A stretch of DNA of 64,000 nt. Source: a bacterium OL-1. Its GTDB lineage: Bacteria > Actinomycetota > Coriobacteriia > Coriobacteriales > Atopobiaceae. The stretch covers positions 318,447 through 382,446 of the forward strand of contig LM994626.1 of the NCBI GenBank assembly GCA_000752675.2, given 5' to 3'. Positions 42,432 to 50,335 of the stretch are shown here, piece by piece (the stretch's first letter is position 1; each line of letters opens with the position of its first letter). The translations under genes and the position numbers were made by a program. Under the pieces are notes generated by a model, which saw only the letters and a list, made by a program, of their open reading frames with translations, did not search any database and was not told the origin of the DNA.

Positions 42432-44186
42432 CTACTCCCCCTCCGCAAGGCCAAGCTCCTTAGCGCTGAGCTGGCTCTTTGCAATCTCCAGGTACTCGGG
42501 GCAGCTGCGCAGGAGCTCCTCGTGCGTCCCCTGCCCCACCACGCGGCCCTCATCGAGCACGATGATCTGGTCGGCCCCCATGACGGTGGCGATGCGCTGC
42601 GCCACCACCAGGACCGCGGTGTCCGCCTGCTCGCGGGCAAGCGCCTGGCGCAGCCGCGCATCCGTGGCGTAGTCAAGCGCCGAGAAGGAGTCGTCCAGCA
42701 CCAGGACCTCGGGACGCGTGGCAAGCGCGCGGGCAATGGCCAGGCGCTGGCGCTGCCCGCCAGAGACGTTGGTGCCACCCTGGGCGATTGTCGTTTTGAG
42801 GCCGTCTTCCTTCTCGGTCACAAGTTCCGTGGCCTGCGCCACGTCGATGGCGCGGAGCAGGTCCTTCTCGCTGGCGCCATCTGTGCCAAAGGCCACGTTG
42901 CTGGCGATGGTGCCCGAGAAGAGAAAGCCCTGCTGGGGCACGTAGCCCACGCGCGAGCGCAGGTCGGCGAGGGACATCTTGCGCGTGTCCACGCCGTCGA
43001 GCGTAATGGTGCCCGCCGTGGGGTCGTAGAGGCGCGGCACCAGCTGCACGAGCGTCGACTTGCCCGAGCCCGTGGAGCCAACGATTGCCGTAACCTTGCC
43101 GGGCATGGTGGCAAAGCTCACATCGCTCACCACGTTGCCCTCGGCGTCCGGGTAGTGGAAGCCCACGTGGTCAAAGACCAGCCTGCCGCTCGGGGCGTCT
43201 TCCGCAGGAGCAACGGGGTTCTTGGGCTCGCGCACGGCGGGGGTGACGTCCAGCACCTCCTGCACGCGGCCAACGGAGACCTCGGCGCGCGGCAGGATGA
43301 CGGCAACCATCGAGACAACAAGAAAGCTCATCACGATCATCATGGCGTAGCTGATGAAGGCCATCATGTCTCCCGCCTGCATGGCGCCGGCGGCCACCCC
43401 GTGCGAGCCAAACCACACGATGGCAACGGTGGCCACGTTCATCACGAGCATCATGAGGGGCATCATGAGGGTCATGGCGCGGTTCACGAAGAGCTGCGCG
43501 TCGCGGAGGTCGCCGGACGCCGCATCAAAGCGCTTGAGCTCGTGGCCCTGACGGCCAAAGGCGCGGATGGTCATGATGCCGTCGAGCATCTCTCGCGCGA
43601 GGAGGTTCACGCGGTCTACCAGCGACTGCATGACCTTGAAGCGCGGCATGGTAAGCGTGAAGAGCACCGCCACAACGCCAAGCACGGCGAGAAGCGCCGC
43701 GCCCACAATCCACGTGAGGCCACCACCCATGGTCATCACCTGCACCACGGCAACGATGCCCATGACCGGCGCAAACATCACCATACGCAGCATGATCACG
43801 ATCATGTTCTGGATCTGCTGCACGTCGTTGGTGCAGCGCGTGATGAGCGACGACTGCGAGAACCGGTTGACCTCCGCGGGCGAGAATGACATCACCTTTG
43901 CGAAGACGTCGCGGCGCAGGTCGCGCGCAACGGCCGCCGCCACGCGGGACGCGATGAGCCCCGAGAGCACTGCAGCCGCGAGCGAGCCCACGCAGAAGCC
44001 AAACATCACGAGCGCCATGTGTCCCAGGTAGGCGGAGTTGCCCGCCTCGGACCCAACCACGCCCACGTTCACGATGTCGGACATGTAGCGCGGAAGCGAC
44101 AACTCGCAGAGCGCCTGGACCAAGAGCAGCACGAACACCGCCACGACCTCACCCACATGCCTGCGAAGGAGCTTAGCGAGCCTCAT
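42432..44186 (-). CDS. ABC exporter, fused permease-ATPase (first of a pair)
   Basis: A 584-residue half-transporter with six helices (about residues 15-310) and an ATPase domain with Walker A GSTGSGKST (about 376), signature NVSGGQRQR and Walker B VLVLDDSFSALD. In the last motif the residue after the Walker B aspartate is Asp rather than the catalytic Glu. This degenerate site is a hallmark of heterodimeric exporters (MdlA, TmrA/BmrC type), while the partner keeps DEATS. The ATG at 44186 is chosen for the GGAGGGGG nine bases upstream. It overlaps the end of the marR gene by 14 bases. Confidence 0.9.
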   Translation of the reverse strand: MRLAKLLRRHVGEVVAVFVLLLVQALCELSLPRYMSDIVNVGVVGSEAGNSAYLGHMALVMFGFCVGSLAAAVLSGLIASRVAAAVARDLRRDVFAKVMSFSPAEVNRFSQSSLITRCTNDVQQIQNMIVIMLRMVMFAPVMGIVAVVQVMTMGGGLTWIVGAALLAVLGVVAVLFTLTMPRFKVMQSLVDRVNLLAREMLDGIMTIRAFGRQGHELKRFDAASGDLRDAQLFVNRAMTLMMPLMMLVMNVATVAIVWFGSHGVAAGAMQAGDMMAFISYAMMIVMSFLVVSMVAVILPRAEVSVGRVQEVLDVTPAVREPKNPVAPAEDAPSGRLVFDHVGFHYPDAEGNVVSDVSFATMPGKVTAIVGSTGSGKSTLVQLVPRLYDPTAGTITLDGVDTRKMSLADLRSRVGYVPQQGFLFSGTIASNVAFGTDGASEKDLLRAIDVAQATELVTEKEDGLKTTIAQGGTNVSGGQRQRLAIARALATRPEVLVLDDSFSALDYATDARLRQALAREQADTAVLVVAQRIATVMGADQIIVLDEGRVVGQGTHEELLRSCPEYLEIAKSQLSAKELGLAEGE

Positions 44187-44676
44187 GCGCACCATCCCCC
44201 TCCATGGGGCAGCCGGCCTGAGAGCCGGCCTCTGCAGCGCGCCTGGTGACAACCTCGGCCAGACGACCCGAAATGCGCACCAGCTCGCGCGCGTCGTACT
44301 CGCCCAGCTCGCAAAGGACCCCCGCCACGTAGCCGTTGATGCCGTCGATGCGTTGCTGGACCTCGGCCTCGCCCTTGTCGGTGAGGCACACGATCACGCT
44401 GCGGCGGTCATGGGGACTGGCGTGCCGCTCCACCAGGCTGCGACCCTCGAGCTGGTCGATCGTCTTGGTGATGCGCGCAGTAGACACCTGACACGCGCGC
44501 GCCAGGGCAGTTGGGGTCATGCCCTCGGGCTGGTGGTGGAGCGCATGTAGGGCGTTTATCTCGCCACGCATCTCCATGTCCTTGGAGTGCGCCCCATGGC
44601 CTGCCCTAAGACCGTGCATCGAGGTCATGAGCTGCTGGGCAAGGCCGTCCCAGTCCGTCTTCTCGACGTTTGGCAT
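44173..44676 (-). CDS. MarR-family transcriptional regulator
   Basis: A 167-residue winged-helix regulator. MTPTALARACQVSTARITKT (about residues 53-72) is the recognition helix-turn-helix. HASPHDRRSVIVCLTDKGEA (about 85-104) is the MarR wing with the conserved D-R-R. Helices at both ends form the dimer interface. Start: ATG at 44676 after GAGGAGCAGAGC. It is first in the operon with two ABC exporter genes and is expected to repress them until a ligand binds. Repeated TAACGSCATTA-type words upstream are candidate operators. Confidence 0.9.
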   Translation of the reverse strand: MPNVEKTDWDGLAQQLMTSMHGLRAGHGAHSKDMEMRGEINALHALHHQPEGMTPTALARACQVSTARITKTIDQLEGRSLVERHASPHDRRSVIVCLTDKGEAEVQQRIDGINGYVAGVLCELGEYDARELVRISGRLAEVVTRRAAEAGSQAGCPMEGDGAHEAR

Positions 44677-44696
44677 GCTCTGCTCCTCTCGGTTGG

Positions 44697-44759
44697 TTAC
44701 TAATGCCGTTAAACAGTTTGAGATGCTACCCAGCTTGGCAGGGGTAGTTAATGGCGTTA
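44697..44759. promoter_or_regulatory. Candidate MarR operators upstream of marR
   Basis: TTACTAATGCCGTTA (44697-44711) and TAGTTAATGGCGTTA (44745-44759) match at 11 of 15 positions and have their centres 48 bp apart. They flank the probable promoter of the marR-exporter operon. Paired similar sites are common in autoregulated MarR systems. Confidence 0.45.
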
Positions 44760-44831
44760 GCGAGAAGAAGCTGCCCTACATAAGGTCTACATTTATTAAC
44801 GAGGTTAGCTATTGATGTCCCAAGAGCCGAG

Positions 44832-44866
44832 GAGGGCGGCGGCACCGCCTGGCCGTCGCCCTCCCC
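44832..44866 (-). terminator. Hairpin after the amino acid importer operon
   Basis: GAGGGCGGCGG (44832-44843 region) pairs with CCGTCGCCCTC (44854-44864) with one G-U pair. It lies 45-75 bp beyond the stop of the kinase-like gene on the minus strand. A weak T-rich segment follows, so termination is plausible but not certain. Confidence 0.4.
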
Positions 44867-44908
44867 ATGGTCTGCACGCAGTTTCGCCCGTGGGCGGCAT
44901 CGCTCCGC

Positions 44909-45628
44909 CTATCCCTTGGCACCCGCACTTCCCACCTGCGCCGCCTTGGCGCGATACGCCGCGGCAATGATGGCCACGCACTCCTCGCGACTAAAGCGCT
45001 CGCGATTGAGCACCAGGTCCTTGCCGTCATGCATCTCGCACTTGCCAGCCGAGTAGCGATGGCAGTACATCTCGCGGCCCTTCTGCATGCGTCGCACCAG
45101 CTTGCGCGCCTCCTTGCGAGTCATGCCGCGCTTCTGGCGCACCACCTCCACGCGGTAGTCCTCGGGCGCCGTCACAAGCACGGCGATGCGATTGGGGTTC
45201 TCGCGCAGGATGTAGTCGGAGAGTCTGCCCACAAGGATGCAGGGCCCAACAGACCCAAGGTCGCGGATGACGCTCGACACGCGCCCAAAGAGCTTGTCGG
45301 CAGCCGAGCGGGCGTCGATGCGATCAGGGAGGAAGGCGCTGAGCTCCGCCGCAAGCCTAGCGTCGTAGGCGGCCACCTCGTCCACAGGCGCGCCGGCGCG
45401 CGCGGACGCGCGCACCAGGATCTCGTTGTCGTAGAAGGGCAGGTCAAGCTCCTGGGAGAGCATCTTGCCAATCTCGTGCCCCTCGGCGCCAAAGTCTCGC
45501 TCGATGGTGATGATCACGGGGTTGGAAGCGGGAACCTCGGCCTCAAGCTCCTCGGCAGCCGTTGCGTCCGCCGCTGGCCTCGCCAAAAGGGCATCCTTGT
45601 CTGTAGTCTTGAGCTGCTCGTCTGCCAT
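44909..45628 (-). CDS. Cytidylate kinase-like P-loop protein
   Basis: A 239-residue protein. After a 35-residue acidic/alanine-rich leader comes IITIERDFGAEGHEIGKMLS (about 39-58). This is the glycine-rich nucleotide-binding region of the cytidylate-kinase-like family (Cytidylate_kin2), with DLPFYDNEILVRASARAG immediately after. CILVGRLSDYIL (about 130) and basic RKEARKLVRRMQKGREMYC follow. Start: ATG at 45628 after GGAGGAGG, only 15 bp behind the permease gene of the importer operon. True CMP kinase activity is doubtful, since such proteins occur next to transporters and regulators. Its link to amino acid uptake is unexplained. Confidence 0.75.
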   Translation of the reverse strand: MADEQLKTTDKDALLARPAADATAAEELEAEVPASNPVIITIERDFGAEGHEIGKMLSQELDLPFYDNEILVRASARAGAPVDEVAAYDARLAAELSAFLPDRIDARSAADKLFGRVSSVIRDLGSVGPCILVGRLSDYILRENPNRIAVLVTAPEDYRVEVVRQKRGMTRKEARKLVRRMQKGREMYCHRYSAGKCEMHDGKDLVLNRERFSREECVAIIAAAYRAKAAQVGSAGAKG

Positions 45629-45643
45629 GGGTCCTCCTCCTTG

Positions 45644-46291
45644 CTATGCCGCCACAAGCTTTCTCTGATACGAGCGCACTGCGAGCGAGATGCTGAAATT
45701 GAGTGCAAAGTACAGCAGGAAGACAAAGCCGTACACCAAGAGAATCTGGCTGAGGCTTGTGGTCGAGGCCATTATCACCTTGGAACAATACATGAACTCG
45801 GCAACGTTGATGCCGGCCAAGTACGAGGAGTCCTTGACGACCGTGGTGCACTGGCCAAAGAGCGCGGGGATGATCTTGCGAAACGTCTGGGGCAGGATGA
45901 TGAGCCGCATCGACTGGAAGAACCCAAAGCCCTGCGACTGTGCCGCCTCGAACTGGCTCTTGGGGACGGAGTTGAGGCCGCCGCGCACGATCTCGGCCAT
46001 GACCGCCGAGGTGAAGAGCGTAAACGCGAGCACGGAGATGAGCACGTCGTTGCCGTTGACGGTGAAGTACACAAAGAGGATCCACAGCAGGTTGGGGGTG
46101 CAGCGGAAGAGCTCGATGTAGGCGCTTGCGATGACGGAGAGCACGCGCAACCGTCCGCGGCAGTACTGCTTCACCAGGGCCAGCACGGTGCCAACGATGA
46201 TGGAGAAGATAATCGCCAAGACCGAGATGAGGATGGTCTTGCCAAATCCCCTCAAGATAAAGGCAAGGTTGGTAGCAGAGAAGACCTCCAT
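45644..46291 (-). CDS. Polar amino acid ABC importer permease (second)
   Basis: A 215-residue membrane protein of the HisM/GlnP family with five helices. EIVRGGLNSVPKSQFEAAQS (about 103-122) is the EAA loop that docks on the ATPase, followed by FFQSMRLIILPQTFRKIIPA. Start: ATG at 46291 after GGGAGGCGTAGGAG, three bases after the previous permease gene. With that permease it forms the translocation pore. Confidence 0.92.
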   Translation of the reverse strand: MEVFSATNLAFILRGFGKTILISVLAIIFSIIVGTVLALVKQYCRGRLRVLSVIASAYIELFRCTPNLLWILFVYFTVNGNDVLISVLAFTLFTSAVMAEIVRGGLNSVPKSQFEAAQSQGFGFFQSMRLIILPQTFRKIIPALFGQCTTVVKDSSYLAGINVAEFMYCSKVIMASTTSLSQILLVYGFVFLLYFALNFSISLAVRSYQRKLVAA

Positions 46292-46294
46292 CTC

Positions 46295-47032
46295 CTACGC
46301 CTCCCTTCCGGCGGCCACGGCCACCTTGCGGCGATGGCGCCGCGGCGTCTTGTTGGAGTTCTTCTCCAGGTGCTGGACGAGAAGCGCCAGGGGCAGGCAG
46401 ATGATGAAGTACAGGAAGCAGCACATGATGTAGCCCTGCAGGTAGCCAGAGGTAGAAACGAAGTTGTCCGCGTTGTACATGAGGTCGCCACCGGCGATGA
46501 GGGCAAGCACTGACGTGTTCTTGACCAGGTTGAGCGCCTGGTTGCAGAGAGGCGGCAGGATGATGCGGAAGGTCTGCGGGAGGATGACGTAACGGTACGC
46601 CTGAGCGCGCGAGAAGCCCTGGGAGAGCGCCGCTTCCATCTGCCCGTGCGGCACCGCCTCGATGCCCTGGCGGATTACCTCGGAGACGTAGGCAGCGTGG
46701 TAGAGGCCAACGCCCACCGAACCCAGCACAAACGGCGCGATACGCACCGGCGTGGGAGCGTTCGTTAGGCTCTGCAGGACCAGCGGTCCCGCGGCGTACA
46801 TGAAGAACACCTGCACCGGAAGCGGCGTGTTCTGATAGAACTCAACGTATACGCGGCTGATGCCGCGAAGAACCTTTATGTGCGTAGTCGAGAAGATGCC
46901 GAGTACGGTGCCCAGCACGAGGGCAAGAATCAGGGCGGCTACCACAACCTGGAGCGTGAAGCCAAAGCCCTCCCAAAACGTGTCCATGCTGGCAAAGGTC
47001 GCCTGCCAGCGCACGGGATCAAAAAGGTCCAT
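46295..47032 (-). CDS. Polar amino acid ABC importer permease (first)
   Basis: A 245-residue membrane protein of the same family, with five helices and the EAA loop EVIRQGIEAVPHGQMEAALS (about 118-137) followed by YVILPQTFRIILPPLCNQ. Its C-terminal tail is basic (KNSNKTPRRHRRK), longer than usual. Start: ATG at 47032 after GAGGAACGG. It follows the binding protein gene by 21 bp, and together with the next gene makes a heterodimeric pore. Confidence 0.92.
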   Translation of the reverse strand: MDLFDPVRWQATFASMDTFWEGFGFTLQVVVAALILALVLGTVLGIFSTTHIKVLRGISRVYVEFYQNTPLPVQVFFMYAAGPLVLQSLTNAPTPVRIAPFVLGSVGVGLYHAAYVSEVIRQGIEAVPHGQMEAALSQGFSRAQAYRYVILPQTFRIILPPLCNQALNLVKNTSVLALIAGGDLMYNADNFVSTSGYLQGYIMCCFLYFIICLPLALLVQHLEKNSNKTPRRHRRKVAVAAGREA

Positions 47033-47053
47033 CCGTTCCTCCTCATGCGGCCG

Positions 47054-47935
47054 CTACAGCAGACCCCAGTTGCTAACTTCCTCGTCGAGCCATCCTCTGG
47101 CCTGGCACTCCTGGACGACCTCTTCGCAGGTCTGCGAGAAGTCGCAGCCCTTCTTCGTGGCGATGCCGTAGTCCTGCTGGCCAAACTTGATGTCGGGCAG
47201 GAGCAGCTCGTTCGTGTCGTCCTTGTAGCCGCTCAGGATGGAGCGGTCCACCGAGAAGACGTCGATGTTGTAGGAGTCGAGCGCGATCTTGAGCGTGGAA
47301 TAGTCCGGGAACTGCAGGTACTCCGGGGTGATGTCGGCTCCCTGATCCTGGAGCATCTTCTGGATGTTGGTCATGGTGCTGGAGCCCTGGGAGACGCCGA
47401 TGTAGGCGCCGTCGAGGTCCTCGAGGCTCGAGAACCTCCCCTTCTTCACGAGCATGCCAATGTAGTCCGAACGGTACGGATTGGTGAAGTCCCAGCTCTT
47501 CTTGCGCTCGTCGGTGATGGTGTAGGTGGCGCACACGAGGTCGAGCTGGTCGTTGTCGATGAGGGGGCCGCGGGTCTTGGGCGTGACATCGGTGAAGGCC
47601 ACAAGGTCGTTCGCCTTGGCGTCATCGTAGCTGCAGCCAAAGACCTTGGCCGCCACCTGGTAGCACAGGTCGATCTCCATGCCCTGGTACGTGCCCGTGG
47701 CGGGGTCGAGGTAGCCGTAGCCGGGAATGTCCTTCTTGACGCCGCACTTGAGGGTCCCGCGGCTCTGGATGGTCGCAAGCTTGGAGCCGCCCGAGCTTCC
47801 CGACTGGCTGCCGCTTTCCGAGCAGCCGGCGAGAAGCCCCGCGCCCGCGATGCCCAAGGCGCAGGCGCCCGCAGCACGAAGGAACTGCCTGCGCGTGAGA
47901 CGGCCCGGTTCTTCTCGCAGACGGAATGTAGTCAT
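47054..47935 (-). CDS. Amino acid ABC importer binding lipoprotein
   Basis: A 293-residue family 3 solute-binding protein. The N-terminus has a twin-arginine motif LTRRQFLRAAG and the lipobox LLAGC, then a Ser/Gly linker. GTLKCGVKKDIPGYGYLDPA opens the mature domain and GMEIDLCYQVAAKVFG follows, as in glutamine/glutamate-type binding proteins. Start: ATG at 47935; a GTG at 47944 is in frame but too close to AGGAAC. The Tat signal implies export in folded form. Substrate is probably a polar or acidic amino acid, not further defined. Confidence 0.9.
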   Translation of the reverse strand: MTTFRLREEPGRLTRRQFLRAAGACALGIAGAGLLAGCSESGSQSGSSGGSKLATIQSRGTLKCGVKKDIPGYGYLDPATGTYQGMEIDLCYQVAAKVFGCSYDDAKANDLVAFTDVTPKTRGPLIDNDQLDLVCATYTITDERKKSWDFTNPYRSDYIGMLVKKGRFSSLEDLDGAYIGVSQGSSTMTNIQKMLQDQGADITPEYLQFPDYSTLKIALDSYNIDVFSVDRSILSGYKDDTNELLLPDIKFGQQDYGIATKKGCDFSQTCEEVVQECQARGWLDEEVSNWGLL

Positions 47936-47949
47936 GCTCGTCACCGTTC

Positions 47950-48681
47950 CTAGTGGATGATCTTGTCGAGAAATGCCTGCACGCGGGGGTTGTCCGGGTG
48001 CTCGAAGAAGTGCTCCGGCGTACCCTCCTCGATGATGTGGCCGTCATCCATGAAGACGATGCGGTCCGCTACCTCGCGGGCAAAGCCCATCTCGTGAGTC
48101 ACGCAGAGCATCGTGATGTTCTGGTGGGCAAGCTCGATCATGACATCGAGCACCTCCTGGACCATCTCTGGATCGAGAGCGGAGGTCGGCTCGTCAAAGA
48201 GGATGATCGGCTGCTTGGTGCACATTGCCCGCGCGATGGCCACACGCTGCTGCTGCCCGCCAGAGAGGTTCTGCGGGTACTCGTCTGCCTTATGGGCGAG
48301 GCCAACGCGCTCGAGCGCGGACATTGCTGTGGCCTCCGCCTCCTGCTTTGACTTGCCCTGCAGTTTGATGGGGGCAATGGTGAGGTTGCCCAGCACCGTC
48401 ATGTTTGGGTAGAGGTTGAACTGCTGGAACACCATGGACGAGTACTTGCGCGCCATCTCCAGATGGTTCTTCCGCGTGAGCACGGTGCCGTCGATGATCA
48501 CCTGGCCTGAGCTGGGTTCCTCCAGGAAGTCCACGCAGCGGATGAGCGTCGACTTGCCGGAGCCGGAGGGGCCGAGGATGACGACCTTCTCGCCCTCCTC
48601 GACAGAGAGGTTGACGTCCTTAAGGACGTGGAGGTCGCCAAAGAACTTGTTGAGGTTCTTGATTTCGATGAACGCAGACAT
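47950..48681 (-). CDS. Polar amino acid ABC importer ATPase (GlnQ type)
   Basis: A 243-residue ATPase with Walker [10 protein letters not shown] (about 36-44), Q-loop [15 protein letters not shown], signature [14 protein letters not shown] (about 138-151) and Walker [13 protein letters not shown] (about 158-169). Length and motifs match GlnQ/HisP. Start: ATG at 48681 after GAGGAAGGGG. It leads the five-gene operon of ATPase, binding protein, two permeases and kinase-like protein. Confidence 0.93.
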   Translation of the reverse strand: MSAFIEIKNLNKFFGDLHVLKDVNLSVEEGEKVVILGPSGSGKSTLIRCVDFLEEPSSGQVIIDGTVLTRKNHLEMARKYSSMVFQQFNLYPNMTVLGNLTIAPIKLQGKSKQEAEATAMSALERVGLAHKADEYPQNLSGGQQQRVAIARAMCTKQPIILFDEPTSALDPEMVQEVLDVMIELAHQNITMLCVTHEMGFAREVADRIVFMDDGHIIEEGTPEHFFEHPDNPRVQAFLDKIIH

Positions 48682-48702
48682 GCTGCCGCCCCTTCCTCAT
48701 GC

Positions 48703-48765
48703 TGGAACAGAGGGACCCGCCCGTCATGCCATGCCGGCAACCCGGTGCAGCTGCGCCCCTTTTTT
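48703..48765 (+). promoter_or_regulatory. SAM-I-like core plus terminator on the plus strand
   Basis: GAGGGAC (48710-48716), GCCC, GGCAACC (48736-48742) and GGTGC (48744-48748) occur in the order of the S-box core. They are followed by the palindrome GGTGCAGCTGCGCC (48744-48757) and CCTTTTTT. The upstream and outer P1/P2 parts of an S-box are not seen, and no plus-strand gene follows. On the minus strand the same bases are the leader of the importer operon. Confidence 0.2.
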
Positions 48766-48917
48766 CGCCTAGGATTTCCGCTTTTCATAATGAATGCGAT
48801 GCCTGGGCGAGCCGCCTGTCATGCCCGATATGTTTACGCAGGTGAAAAGGGTGTTACCAAGGATTAGCGTATGGTCGGACAGGTGTTGGGGGCCATTTCC
48901 AAAGAGACTCGCGCGCC

Positions 48918-50159
48918 TTATGAGCGCCGTGTGCAATACGCGAGGGCACCAACGGCAATCGCCGCCACCACGGCAGACGCAGCGAAGAGCGTCCCCTGCA
49001 CACCCAGCACGTTTGCAACCAGCGGTGCCACAAGCAGCGGCAGGGTCCCCGCGCTGTTGGTGCCCGCGTTCATGACAGATGTCACGCGCCCCACGTACGA
49101 GACGTCGCAGCTGCGTTGCAGGATCGTGTCCTTCACGGGCCGCATGGCGCCAAAGCCAAGGCCGGTCACGAGCTGGCCCACCACGGCAACGGCCACGTTC
49201 GCCGTGCCAACGTAGATCATGGAGCCCACACCGGTCACCAGCAGCAGGACGGAAAGCGTCCCCAGCGTAAGCCGCCTTGTTGGAAAACGCAGAACCAGCA
49301 GCGACCCTGCCGTTGCGCCCACGCCGGCGCAGGCGGAAAGCCAGCCCATCCACTCGCCACTCACGAGCAGCACGTCTCGGTAGAAGAGCGACTCGAGCGA
49401 GTCAAAGGCGCCGTAGGCAAAGAAGCCCAGGAAGTAGAGAAGGAAGAGCATGCGCAGGGTCCTGTGCGAGAAGGTCACGCGAAAGCCCTCAGCAAGCTGA
49501 TGCCAAAAGCCCTCGTGGGCGGCGGGCTTCTCGCCTGTTGCGTGGCTTGCGCGCTGCTCGCCCACGGTGCCTGGAGCCTCCGGCGTTGCCCAGACAATCG
49601 CGGCAGCGAGAAGCGACGCCACGGGGATGGTGACAAAGCAGGCCTGGTTGGTGGAAAGCGAGGTCACGACACCGCCAATGAGCGGCCCCACGATGACCGC
49701 CACCGAGACGGCGGTACCGCAGAGGCTGTTCATGCGCTTGAGCTCGCGCGGGCGGCTAGTGAGAAAGCGCGGATAGGCGCTCACGGTGGTGCCACAGAAG
49801 CCGTCGGCCAGGCCCTCGAGCGTCGAGACCACGGCAAGCATGGGATAGCTTAAAGGCATGAGCAGGGAAAAGATGCCGAGAAGTGCAAAGCCCGCGAGCG
49901 AGGCTGCGAGGGTGATGCGCGGGCCGATGCGGTCTGTGACCACGCCAGCGAGGGCCCCGCCCACCACCAGGGCAACGTTGAGCAGTATGACGAGGGCGGA
50001 GACCTCAAAGGCGCCGCAGCCAAGCTGGTAGGTGGCGCTGCCGATGAGCCCCACAAAGTACGTGGCGGTGAAGCACACCACAAACAGGAAGTTTGCAAGG
50101 ACAAGGCGGCGCGTGGGCGTAAGGAACTGGCGCCGAGCGGGGCAAGAATGGGAAGGCAT
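48918..50159 (-). CDS. Major facilitator superfamily transporter
   Basis: A 413-residue membrane protein with about twelve helices. GVVTDRIGPRITLAASLAGF (about 58-77) is the cytoplasmic loop 2-3 motif of the superfamily, and LEGLADGFCGTTVSAYPRFL is helix 4. A long basic loop separates the halves (about 195-220). C-terminal QLVTGLGFGAMRPVKDTILQ resembles SET/EmrD-type drug exporters. Start: ATG at 50159 after TTGGAGAACCT. Substrate unknown. Confidence 0.85.
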   Translation of the reverse strand: MPSHSCPARRQFLTPTRRLVLANFLFVVCFTATYFVGLIGSATYQLGCGAFEVSALVILLNVALVVGGALAGVVTDRIGPRITLAASLAGFALLGIFSLLMPLSYPMLAVVSTLEGLADGFCGTTVSAYPRFLTSRPRELKRMNSLCGTAVSVAVIVGPLIGGVVTSLSTNQACFVTIPVASLLAAAIVWATPEAPGTVGEQRASHATGEKPAAHEGFWHQLAEGFRVTFSHRTLRMLFLLYFLGFFAYGAFDSLESLFYRDVLLVSGEWMGWLSACAGVGATAGSLLVLRFPTRRLTLGTLSVLLLVTGVGSMIYVGTANVAVAVVGQLVTGLGFGAMRPVKDTILQRSCDVSYVGRVTSVMNAGTNSAGTLPLLVAPLVANVLGVQGTLFAASAVVAAIAVGALAYCTRRS

Positions 50160-50335
50160 AGGTTCTCCAAGGGTTTGGCGGCGAGAAGGACGTTGCCCCG
50201 TCTTGGGGTGAACGATGCATCGCTACTTTGCGAGCTGTCCTCCTGCGAACCCCGCCATGAATGCCTCCTTGGTTAGCCAACGCTCGCACGATGATACACG
50301 CGTGCCACTCGCCACGCAAGGAGGTGGTTGGGGTA

